Below, piece after piece: positions 37,073 through 49,800 of a DNA stretch of 64,000 nt. The stretch spans positions 112,209,135 to 112,273,134 of the forward strand of contig CM054180.1 in the NCBI GenBank assembly GCA_028829895.1, in the 5' to 3' direction. The position numbers were made by a program, and so were the translations under genes. Numbering within the stretch: position 1 is the first letter of the stretch; each line of letters begins with the position of its first letter. The stretch comes from Sinotaia quadrata. Its lineage: Eukaryota; Mollusca; Gastropoda; Architaenioglossa; Viviparidae. Under the pieces are notes generated by a model that was not told where the DNA came from, did not search any database, and was given only the letters and a program-made list of their open reading frames with translations.

Positions 37073-38104
37073 CCTTTTGAACATTATTTATTGATATAGT
37101 TATGAGTTCATGTTTGGATTTTTATGGCACATTGTCATGAAAGTATATTCTGATTTAAACAATGGTTATAAAACAGAATTTAAACCTGAAATTCCCTCTA
37201 ATGTATTGAATGTCCTTTAAGCCAAGGAAAATAGTATCGAAAGTGAAAATATGGTTAAGAACACATTTTCAGCAGTCATATTTTCAAGACCGCCAATAAA
37301 AAAAAGGTCCTGAAATTAATGATTGCAACTGAATATCCTATCTCATAACTAAAAAATGCTGGTCAGACGGTTTGTGTGTGTATGTGTGTTTGCGTTTGTG
37401 CAGAAGCATTCATTTCTTTTCGCGGATTAGATATTTTCAATTTATGGGTTGGTCTTGAAGGGACTTGGAAACAATCACTGTTTTGTGCGGTTTCGACCAC
37501 ACCTTGTGGAAGCTAAAAATTAACATCCCAGCAAAAAAAATTGTAAATGTGTAAAGTGAAGGGATTGAGATAATGTTTATTTTATTACAAAAATGATTGT
37601 TTTCAATAACTGGTCCCTTATTATGGAGAATTGGACGATGCGGATGCCACAAAAGGGAAACGATTAGCAATTAAAATGTAAATAATACACATATAAGTTG
37701 TTTCCCTTACTAAACTTCGTCTAAATAGTAGTGGGTTTATTTTCAAAACTGTCGGACAAAATTTAAAAGATCGTCTAAAAATATCCTTATTTTCTTTACT
37801 TATTTTTCATGAATATACATTTAACAATGTTTAGTGACACTAGAACATGACGTTATCGAACTTAATCGTCTAAACTCCAACTTGACGCAAGTATACAACC
37901 GAAAGTAGACATCAACATATGCTAAATAATTTGTAGGTATGATTATTAACGAATGAAATGTTGGATAGATTTCACATATAATAATAACATCGTACAATAA
38001 TGAATATTGATTACAATGACGCCCCATTTCACATTCTTTGTTGTTTCATTCCCTTTCAACTCGATGACGTTATACTAATTATTTCTCTTTCTTTCCTCCT
38101 CCCA

Positions 38105-38530
38105 AACCTTCCTTTTGGTGATAGTTGTCAGTGACCAGTGTGGTTGAATAAACCATTCCTTTCGGTGACAGCTGTCAGTAATCAGCTTGGTTGAATAAAA
38201 CCTTCCTTTTGGCGAAAGTTGTCAGTAATCAGTGCTGTTGAATAAAACCGGCATTGTCTGTCGTGAGTATGATTGAATAACGCTTGTGTTGTTAGTAGTA
38301 TGTATTGTTGAATAACGTATGCATTCACAGTGGCGTGAATTATTGAATAACGCTTGTATTGTGTGTTGTGTGTATTGTTGAATAACGCCTGTTTTGACTG
38401 TTGTGTGAATTATTGAATAACCTTTATAATCTCTGAAGAGACAATACCGTCTGCATTGACTGTAGTACATGTTGAATAAAGCATGTATTATGTGTAGTGT
38501 GTCTTGTTGAATAAGGCCTATATTGTCAGT
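38105..38530. repeat. Imperfect tandem repeat with GTTGAATAA core
   Basis: Roughly ten copies of a 35-45-bp unit containing ATTGTTGAATAACGC or GTTGAATAAAACC. The left part has TTCCTTTTGGTGA-type units; copies are strongly diverged. Confidence 0.8.
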
Positions 38531-38699
38531 ATTACGAACTACTGGTTAAATCGTTCCTTTCTTGCCGTTGAATTGAAGTCTAATGTCGTTCACTCAATAG
38601 ATGATACAGGAAGTGTAGATACCTGTAAATGTCATGACATAAATGTTACATATCAGAACAGTTTATGTTCCAAGAAATTTGAATAATGCTAAGATAAAA

Positions 38700-39832
38700 A
38701 AAAAAGAACAACTTAATGCAATTTTAAGAGCAGACGGAACAAGTAAATATATAAACATTCAAATTAATCAATAAATCAATATTCTTATACATTTACAAAT
38801 TAGATGTTGCTGGCAACGGACATTTGAAAGCATGTGAAAACTGATATCATGATCGACATAGAATGTGAATCATTCTTGATGTCACGCAGACACAATTCTG
38901 AAGTAAAGACTAAGTGTGTACGTGAATCTGTATTTCTACCAGTCACTATTTTAGTCCAGAACATACCATGTACACACAGGAAACTTGTAAAAACACCGAG
39001 ATAATTAATTAAGTAATCGTAAAGTCAAATCATAAAGTCCCTTCCATCAAATTAATATATAAACACCCAACTAAAATTGTTGTTTTTTATTATTTAATTT
39101 ATCCATTAATAATATGTGAAATTAATAATATTTTATATGCTCATATTTGATATGATTAAGTTTAACTTCAGTTGTTCAATGAAACCTGTGGGTATTTTAG
39201 ACCCTCTTCATTTGACTTTTTTAAAAAAAACTGATCTATTGTTTGCATTCTTAATTAACCTTGGAACCATGTTCTTTGAATTCTCTTTGGTAAACATTTA
39301 ACTACTTTCTTTCATCAACATTCAGTTTGCTCTTTGATAGATTTGATGTTTTAGTATGTAAGCATGAATTCCATGAAACAAAAATGTGAAAGATGTGAAT
39401 TTAGTTCAATAATCATTTAGTGTCTTTTTTCAATATATATAAGTTTATAACTTGCAACCACCATCACTATTAATAGATTATTTCAAACTGTGTCTAAATA
39501 AATTTATCTTAATGAAATCCTGCGCATTAGTTTTAATTTTAGGCGATACATTTTATCCTTGGTTAGTGAGAGTTGAGCTACGTTTATAAAGTAAAATCAT
39601 TAAGATCATTAAGCAGGAGGTATCTCACTAATTGACAGGCACAGGGTGATTTAGAATCTCCATTAGCATTCTTTAAAGAAAGGACAATAGTACTTCCAAT
39701 GAAGTGGTGAATACTTTTTAGGACGCCATGACCTACAGTGATTTAAAATTGAACAGTAAAAAGAACTTTTATAAAAAGACCGCTTTCCTCACAGATGATG
39801 TGTTATTATAACGCGTATATGCTTTAAAGGAC

Positions 39833-39893
<61 letters not shown>

Positions 39894-40379
39894 GCGAATT
39901 TTATTTTGTGTTTTGAAAATACTCCACTAAATATGAGGATTACACAGCAAAAAACAATCTTCATTTTTATGTTAATTTACATATTTTCATTCTCTCTATA
40001 TGAAATGAAGAGTAAAATATCTTTTAAAAAATTCTATATCATTTTCACTACAACAATTAACTAGGGATTTATGTTATTAAGAATGCTGTGCATTTTGTTT
40101 GAAGCTGATAATTGAAAATAATATTACAGAGCAAACAATGGTACATAGATTGAATACTCGTACAAGTCAGAGATAAGTGAACGAATCTAGAGAGATTTTT
40201 TTGTAAAGACTCGGACAAACTATTTTACTAAATCAAAATCTGGTGCATGAAAACTGCCTGGTCAAATATGTACCGTACTTATTTAAGGTAGGCCAATCTT
40301 TTTATGTAGTACTGTCAGTTATACATTTTTTTAAAGTGTACGCCTTGATATAAGTAAACAGGAAATGACCAATAAGCAC
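38700..40379. other. AT-rich intergenic sequence 3' of gene C
   Basis: No supported gene. A CA microsatellite lies at 39833-39890. 40380-40620 matches 23500-23770 downstream of gene B. Confidence 0.45.
39833..39890. repeat. (CA)n microsatellite
   Basis: About 29 uninterrupted CA units. Confidence 0.95.
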
Positions 40380-40622
40380 TAAGAGCAGTCTTAGGAAATT
40401 TCATATTTTTTTGTACAGAGTGAGATTAAAAGAAAAATGATTAGATAAGTATTTAAAATGCACTCATTAATTCTTCTGATAGGGTACAGTGATTCCTTAG
40501 CGTGTTTATGTTTAAACTGTGTATTAATTAAATCACTATATTCTTGATTTAATTATTTAATTCTTAATATTGTTGAATGAAATTCAATTAAATTTCCGGA
40601 AGATATAAACAGTGTTAAAAGG

Positions 40623-40838
40623 TTAATCTAAATAAAAATAGTACTGAAATGCACAAACTTTCTTGAGAGGAAAATAGAGATCAAACATTGCGTAACACTG
40701 CTCTTCCACATTCTTTGCCATAACTCCTTGGTCTTTGCCGTCCATGTACACATGAAGAGAGTGGGATGTATCAACCATCACACCGAGACGACTTCCGGCT
40801 TTAACAGTCCTTAAGGCAGGACAGGAGTAATTATTTGT
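40623..40838 (-). CDS. Gene C exon 4: C-terminal third of NHR
   Basis: Acceptor GTCTTTTAG-like, then ACA AAT AAT. The NHR core LGVMVDTSHSLHVYMDGKDQ, GVMAKN and CYAMFDLY is intact; DLY is the canonical NHR ending. The reading continues LKKVCAFQYYFYLD to TAA at 40625-40623, one codon longer in LKK than gene B. Confidence 0.83.
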   Translation of the reverse strand, partial: TNNYSCPALRTVKAGSRLGVMVDTSHSLHVYMDGKDQGVMAKNVEEQCYAMFDLYFPLKKVCAFQYYFYLD

Positions 40839-43800
40839 CTAAAAGAACACATTATTTTAAATTTTTTATGTATTTCATTCGACATGTTTATAAAAGGATG
40901 TACTCATACCGTAATAAAATAAGAAAAAGGAAACCGAACCAAAAGCTACATAACAGGAATAAAACATGCAAAAAATCTGACAGAATTAAAAAATTTAATT
41001 GAAAATTACAAACAGCTCACCATAAAAAACAAAATAACTATACAGTACTGCTATCTAAATAAGCCATGTAAAAAATAAGATTCTACTGATTGCCTAATGA
41101 TTAATTTAACTTCATCGACTCTATTCACCTCTGGAAGATAGCTGTGTATACTATCTAAAGTGCAGTTTAAAAACAAAATACACTGAACCAAAATGCACAC
41201 TTCCACGTGACGATGCAATGGGTCTTTTCTCCAAAATAAATCACTTATTAATACTTAGCATCTTTTTCCATACAATCCAGTTTCGAAGGTAAATTAAGAC
41301 ATTTGTACAAATAAAACATGTTCTAGCTGTCTGTGTCTCTATAAACATATCTGCATTTATACACATTGATACATCCACTGACGCACGGTCGCCAACAACA
41401 AATAAAACATGTTCTAGCTGTCTGTGTCTCTATAAACATATCTGCATTTACACACATTGATACATCCACTGACGCACGGTCGCCAACAACATACATCTGC
41501 ACATACAGATAGTGTTGGATTAAAACAGGTTCATTAGTTATACATTATAACTAACCCATAGGCCGTGATGTCTACCTCCGTTTGCCTGTACTCCGAGAAA
41601 AGACTTTATTTGAAAGCAATTTGTCGGCAACGTGACCGAGAGTGGGTTCTCTTCACAAACACCAATTACTATGTCAGCCATATTGTATCGGGTGTCTCTC
41701 TCCTCCACTAGTATCTACACAAATGAAATGAAAATAATTTAATTAAAATATTTACTGTGTCCAATCTGTGCATATTTTATATTTTGAACAAACAAGTCTT
41801 ACTAATACTTTGTTATAGATATATTCATTTTACTTATTTAATAACTAAATGTGTACCTTTTCGATGTATTGAAAAAATACTATTTTTAAATAACGTATAT
41901 ATGTTCTAAAGTCTTCTTTACATTTATCTTTCAGCAGTGTCATTGTGAACGAGACTTTATGAAATATTTAATTTCAAATACAAATAATGTTATTGCAATT
42001 TAACAAATGAAATATTGAAGGCAAAAGAAATTAATGTCAGTTTTCACACCCACACATAGCATGTTTCAAAACAAGATAATATAATTTTATATGCCTCAGT
42101 AATCACTAAGCATTAAAATATCAAATATCATATCACATCCTCTCATTATAAGTTGGAGCATGACCTGTTATGTCTCAATACTTAAAAGTATATAAGAACA
42201 ATGTATCATGAAAATTCACCATAATTTACTCTTGTTATAACCTAGAGACAAGACCTGTTATCTCTCTATCCTTAAGGTCTACAAAGACAATTATATGCAA
42301 AAGTCATTATCATTATTTCTTTTCTACTTTTGATAGGAAAACACATCATATACAATTATGTTAGCATCATATACATGAACTCTGGGTAAGATTATTCCTT
42401 CCTCTCTACCACATTTACAGAGACATATGTAATGGAGCCCTACACTTCCATTTCTACTGCTCTGGACAAATAGTCAACCACTATATTGTCAGTGCCTTTG
42501 ATGACTTACACAATATGTCTATACTGTTGTAGTAGTAATGACCACCTGGTCAAATATAGATTTGTCTTATTTGAGTGAGCTACATAGGAGAGAGGTTGAT
42601 GGTCTATCTGAATGAAAAAATATTTGCCATATAGGTAAGCTTGGAATTTCTGGACTGCCCAGACAATTCCAAGACATTCGTTCTCTGAAAATGAATAATT
42701 CTGTTAGGACACATTTTACATATGACTGGAGTAGTCTACTGATACAGAATATCACTGTGTTTCTGCAATAGTACAGCATTAGTCCTGCATTACTAGCATC
42801 TGTATGAAGTCCTCATTAAAACAGGTCAAACTGAGGAAAGGAGCTCACAATAGACAATTTTTCAAACTAGCCAATCTGGCTTCACACCCCTCACTCAAAA
42901 TCACTATTTCAGGTTTGCTTTTCCTTGTCAAGTCAATGAGTGGTTTGGTGATGGCACGGAACTTGGGAATGAACTTTCTGTAGTAACAAGCCAACCTTTG
43001 AGATGAGTCTCTCCATCTCTTCAGGCTTTCTTACATTTGATGCCTTTTGGACAAAGGATACCTTGTCAGACTATAGGTCCGAAATATTTAAGTAAAACCT
43101 GATCAGAAAATCTTTTTATTATTCGAACAGTAAGGTTACATTTCTTCAAACGCTGAATAATTTCCATAGCACTTGAATGTGTTCTTTCAGAGGCTGAGTA
43201 GCCACCAAAATGTCATCTATGAAGTTAGAGATTGATTCCTCTTTCATGGGTTTGATGAGAAATCTCATCATCTCAGTGAAAACAGATGGTTCTTTGAGGA
43301 TACATAATGGCATTACTCGCCATTGATATTGACCATCAGATGTAATGAATGCTAATATCAGCTTATCTATCTCATAGACTTGAATTTGCCAAAAGCCTTT
43401 TGTTAAATCTAGTTTAGCAAAATATTTTGTTCCACTGAGCCGAGCGAGCAGGTGCTCTGATCAAGGCATTGGTTCAGCTGAAAACAATCACCTTGTTCAG
43501 CTATCTGTAGTCCACACAACAATCAGTGTGTTCTATCCTTCTTTTTAATTAGGATGATAGGAGAGCTATATGGGGACTTCACCTTCTCAATTGTATCTGT
43601 TCTCAATTTCCTGTTTTATGGCAATCTGTTTAGCATAAGCTAATACATATGGATTCATGTGGATGAGATAGAATTACACTGGGCAACAACACATTTGCTG
43701 TCAAAGATTTTTTGATGGATTTATGACAGTTGTATTGTGCTGGATCCAAATGGATCCAAACGTGATATCGGTTTGTTCAATCAGGTCAACTTTTTTAGCT

Positions 43801-46800
43801 ATTTTTGATCGTTTTGATCTATTGTGACATTATATATTTGTTGATTTTTATATATAAGGGTATTTTATATTTATATGATGTAAACCTATTTCTTATTTCT
43901 TTAAATAAACAAATTATAATTTGTTTTACATAATTATGAAGAGGTTAAATAAGTTAACTTTTGAATAATTGATATAAATGATACTTTTCTTCTTTGGGTA
44001 ATGAAATGGAATTGGCCAAAGATTTTGCAAAATAAACCCAATGTACTTTGCTACATCTGCGGCGAATACACCATTGTTCCTAACAGGAATACAGCAAACA
44101 GGTTTTATAAAGCGTGCATACCGTGCTTATTTTGGTATAAAACTTGGTGATCAGGATAAAGTCTGAGCGCCACACAAGGGATGCAAGACATGCACCAAGA
44201 ATCTTCGTCTTTGTCTGAAGTTTGGAATTCCTATGGTTTGGAGGGAACCAACAAACCATGTCACTGACTTCTACTTCTGGGCTATTGGTGTGACTGGCAT
44301 TAACAGAAAAAAACGGAGTAGCCTTAAGTATCCTGATCTTGAATCAGCACGTCGTCCAGTAGCTCATTGTGATGAAATTCCAGTACCTGAAATGTGTTCT
44401 GCTACACAATGTAACCAGTTTGTCTCTGTACGTCTAGCTCACTCAACTACACTGAAGGAGAAGTATGAAGTGGTGAAGTACAAGCTGGAGAAAATTCGTT
44501 ATGATCAGCATGGATAGTTACTTTGTGTTGACCTGAAGATGGTAAACATTTTGTTTGGATTCACCAAGTACCCTTGCTTTCTGTGCATGTGGGAGAGTAG
44601 GGACAAAGCACAGCTTTACACGAAGCAGAACTGGCCTGTACGTGAGGAATTGGTACCTTGCAAAGCAAAGAACCTCATAAACAACCCTCTGGTGGACAGA
44701 GACAAGATACTTTTCACACTGCTGCACATTACGCCTGGCTTAATCAAACAGTTTACCAAAGCTCTGGACAAGGGTGGTGGCTGTTACTTGTGCCATGCTT
44801 TTCCAGGGTTGACCATTGAGAAGTTGAAAGATGACATTTTTGATGGTCCACAACTGTTGGTACCCCCCTAAATACGGATATCTAGGACGGACAACAAGTT
44901 GAGGACGTCACTTCCGGTAACTCGTAATGAGCCCCCAGAGGAAACGATTCCTCACAGATAAGACGGACAGACAGATAAGACGAAAGACAGACTCAAGACA
45001 GACGTTAGACGGACGTGACGATAACAATTATAAAATCATACTAGACAAGAATGACAATAAATTTGACAACACTAATGAAAATTTAACAATAACTTTATAT
45101 AACAATAAAAGAAAATAGGATGAAGAAAATAACAATAAAAGAAGTACAGTTAACAATGTTGGCCAAAATAATTACAAAATATAAGTCCTATAACTAATTC
45201 AGGGAAAATACTAGCCCCTCTTAATGAAATGATTTTTGTGTCCGTTTTCCTTTCCCCAAATCGTTCCTTTTTTCTGTATTTTAGTTCCGATACACTATTA
45301 TGCACTTCTGCTCAATGTTTATATTTCTGTACTTAGCTCAACAGCTGGGGCAAAGGTCAACACAGCGTTGAATCCCCGTGGCGCAAGCGTTTCCCCGACG
45401 GCAGGCCCTTGAATAGTGGCTCCGTCCCTTTTCACTCTGTGTGAACAACAACCGGCAGAATATACGTCGTCTGCTCTCTGACCCGGATTTGGTCCTAGCT
45501 TCTCTTTGTAGATACTCTTTGTAGCTACTCTCTCTCTAGTTACTGTTTATAGATTCTCTTCCTCTGATTACTGTTTATAGATTCTCTTCTTCTGATTACT
45601 GTTTCTGTTTGGTTCTTTCACGTTCCGAAACCGAATGAACCCAACGTCATCTGGTTGGAGTGCAGTACACTCAGGGATAGTCTTTCTGACTTAGGAATTT
45701 TCTCACTTCTAAAATGTTACCAGATGAAATCTCTGGGACTGCTCCTGCGTGTTTTAAAACTCGGTTTGTTCTGAGCCAGTGAAGAGAATTGCTTCGGCCC
45801 GGCTTATATAAAGGCTTTCCATTATTCCTGGTATTTCTTTGGAACTAACCCTTCCCTCTACTGTTATCTAAGAGTGGCCCTTTGATCCCCCGACCGCTTC
45901 CTGTATTCTGGCCTATAGCTCAGTGTGAATCTATCCCCTTCTCTATCAGCTAGCTACAAGTGACCTTTGATCCCTAACCGTTTCCTGTGCCCTAGCCCTG
46001 GGTGGTCAGGTCTTGTATAACTCTAACGTCCTGCTAATGTCTTGGAGTGGCTGGTCAGTCTTGTAATTAGTGTCTTGGTTAAGTGCCTTAAACGTATATT
46101 TTATGCTATGGTTCCTATACCTCTCATGTATCTACATTTTATTATTTTAATTTTTAAATGTTTATGGAGTGATGCCGGGCTAAGTTTTGCTTCGACTGAC
46201 ATCCCCCCCCTTTTATGACCATCAATTAGTGAAAGTAATTGATGTCAATCCATAAAACTTAGAACAATCACGAGATAAACATTTCAAAATTTCCGGATTA
46301 TTTACTGTTGTGCCAACCTTCCTATAGAGACTCTATTCCCTGATATCTATGAAATATCAATACGCGACTCTTAACTCAATTACTAAAAGAATATCCATAA
46401 AATTTGTTACATAATTACTTCAACATTTTAAGGGTGCATTACGCGATCACGTTAACCATTTAACGCTCAAAGACGACATCTTAATAACCGACGGCATACT
46501 TCGCTACGCCCTCCTTTCCACACGCAATATTACAACATCAAAGAGTTATCGAAATCAACAACACGGTTACTACTAGTCAGGTTATAATAAACCTCTACAT
46601 AATACGGAGTTTCCTTTCAATACGACGTAAACATCATCCAAAAGATTATCAAAATAATATGTACAGTGGATCTCCACGTAGAAAAATCTCTCTCCAATAC
46701 AACACGAATAGAATTCAACAAATCAAAATGAATGTAAAGTTAGCTACTACTACAAAAGGATTTTTAAAACTGTTTTGGCGACAATTTTGTCTCCGTTCAT

Positions 46801-49800
46801 AACGCAAAGTTATCTCTCCTTGTTTTTCTATCCCAAATAATTGGCAATTCCGCGTTGCCTTACGATTATCTGGTAAGTTTGCAGAACAATTCCGCACTGT
46901 GACTTTATATAAAGGTAAGTGCTCATTATGCGGTTTCTCATGTCATTCATAACTGAGGAGTCTGTAGTATTTTCACATCTAGACTTTCTTATCATTTTGA
47001 GTGAGTGCTCACGTGCATCACCCCACCTTTCTATCCCAGAGTACTCGTAGTTTGACGAACCATTGATCATACTGGAACATCTATCATCAAAGTACACCCA
47101 TATCCTTCGGTCACCTACATCACTTCGGCATTGTAGCAACCCTATTTTCTTTCTTTTCTTAAATGTAGCCGTTAGGCCTTTAAAGTAAATCTTTCTCTTG
47201 TCGAATTTCGCATCATTCTGACATATGTACATGTGTTTCGCCTTTTTCCTCACGGTTACCCCGTCTATCTTTTCGCGGTTGCTTTCTGGAGTTAAAGAGA
47301 TCGAAACGACATCTATAACTTCTCTTTTAGAGTAACAAACTGATTCTAGCCTTTCTAGTTTATTTTGTGCAACATCGGGGTCGCCTTGATACGGAGTTTC
47401 GTCTTCCAAATCTTTCGCTTCACTAGCGTCAAACGTCTTTAAAAATGCACGTCCGTTGTGTGCGTTTGTCGCTACGTCATTTTCTCCTGTCGGCTTGTCT
47501 TTGAACCTAACAACACTGTCAAAGTACGTCTGTGCTAGCGTGAAAGTTGCTGTGTCAGAGTTCTTCAATCCTTCCCTTGTGTCAATTTCGAATTTTAGTC
47601 TCCCTTTTCTTTCTCTGACATCTGGCCTATCTACCTTGGCATGGGGAATCCCCACGCGTGTTTCTGCTGACCTCTCAGTAACGGTCACTGCGTCCGTTTT
47701 GCGTGACGCGATAGCCTCGGGGTATCGCGATTCGAATTCCATGATGGACAAAATATGAGAATGCCCATTCATACGTGCAAGTGTTAACGGCCCTATTGAA
47801 TCTATGATGCCAGGGTTAAAAGTCACACCTATCAAGTGCGTGTCTCTGTCATCTATAGTCACCGTCACCCTATGAGCTGAATCGCTCCCACTTTCTGTCG
47901 TTACTAAAGGTTCAGATTCTTGTGGTGAAGTCAACAAAGTTTTGTTTATGTCGAACTGCGAAGTTGTCCTGTCACTGGGGAATGCAAACTGTCTCTCCTG
48001 TAACACTTGTTCTATTGGGTCAACCTCGTCTGTCTCACTTGGCTGAACTAACTCACTCTGTCTCTCTGTCAGACTGTCCAAAATTTTGCTAGGAGTTTCT
48101 GTCACCACTAGTTCATAGTGCTTGTCACATGTCTCTACTCCATCTGGAGAAATCACAACTTCACCTCCTTCCATTTCACCTTGTAAGGTCAAGACGTCAC
48201 CCTTACTGTGGTGCTCTACACACGTTTCTTTATTGTCATGTTCTGAGTCAGTCTTACATAACTCAAAAGGGTCATCTCTATTCTGCCACTCTACATGACC
48301 ATTGTCACTGTCATTTGCATAACTGTCAGTGGCAACGTCTCTAGTCACTTCTGACTTATCCTCTGTCATGCTAAACAAGATAGGACAGTCATCTTCACTT
48401 AATAAAGCATTTCCTTCTTCGCGCTTATCTACCGCGCGCCCTTCCAAAACTTCCTCGTGACCTACTTCTGTATCAACCACCGTGTTAATACAAGTAGCCA
48501 AAGCATCGTCCCTACCGCTAAGTCCATTAAGCGGTTTACATGCAGGCAATACGCAGTTCTCAGCCTGTGTTGCTTTAACCGGGTACATGTCTGCTCTACC
48601 CTGCACGTATTCTAACGTACACTCACTGTCCACGCCCCTAAGTCCTTTAAGTGCGTTACACGTAGACAATACACAGCTAGCAGCCTCTATCGCTCCAGCC
48701 TCACATGTGTTTGTCCTTTCGTTCACCACATCAGCTGTCTGTACATACTCCAATGTACACACACTGTTAGGTAAGAGAGAGGCCCTTTCCTTCGAGCTAC
48801 TCCCCTCCTCTACACTCTGGGGCTCACCCACCCCCAAACTAGCCACAACGATACGGTCAACTTCCACATCTGTTACCGTTCTCTCTACCGCTGCGCGCTC
48901 GACGCCAAAACTGTCTGATACACTTGGTACACTACGGGTGCAATCACGTGCTAAATGGCCTGGCTTACTACAGTTAAAACACACTCTATTTTGAAATCCG
49001 TTTCTACCCCTTTGGGACTTGTACAACGGACGGACCTGAACATCTCTTCTAACCTTTGTTTTGTTCTTTAGACTACTGTCTCTAAACTTCTCTTTGTTCA
49101 CACACGCGATCCCTTCTGTTTTAGATTCACTACTTTCTTTGCCGTATTCGGCGGTGTTTGTCACAACGACTGCTTGTGTACTAATCTGTTGAGTACTGGC
49201 CGCGTTATGCATGTCTGTGAGTTGAGTCCTAACTGCATCATTACATTTTTCCGATATCATATCAGTCTTAGTACACGCCTCCTGTTTGCTGACTATGTTA
49301 GTGCTTTGAACTGTCAGAGTGTCACTGGGTTTTAAAGTAACCATCCCCAACTGTGTCTTCTTACTGACTATGTCAATTTTCTTAGCGAACTTATTTCTTC
49401 CCTTCTTAACACACTTGACTGCTTGATCAGTTATTTCGACTTCCTTCCACAGCCAGCCTAAGTCTAGATTTTCTTTTTCTAGATAATTTTTTCGTTCTTC
49501 TTTGTCTCTTATCTGGTCTAATATGTCCTGGGTTATATTTTCTCGCTCTAACTTTTCTAGTCTGTCACATTCTAGATCTTCCTCTCTCAACTGTTCAAGT
49601 TCTAAGGTTAGGTCTCGCACTTTAGAGTAGTATATCTCTATTACTTCTTCTAGGTATTCCGAGTATCCAGGATCTCTTACGGGTTTTTTCTCTTCGTTTA
49701 GAGATGCTATCTTTCTTATTCTAGATTCCATTTGTTCTTCCACCCATCTTTTATCTCTGCCTATACGTCTTTTTTTTCTCCTTATCTCTCGCCATATGCC

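Larger units (their letters stand above)
36770..38690. repeat. Intergenic block between genes B and C
   Basis: Shares three sub-blocks with 19490-21960 and one with 62600-62890. No gene is seen. Confidence 0.75.

Noticed and set aside
47456..48994. Plus-strand open frames of 70-170 codons
   Set aside because: They are antisense to the 1029-codon gag-like frame, which explains them by codon bias.
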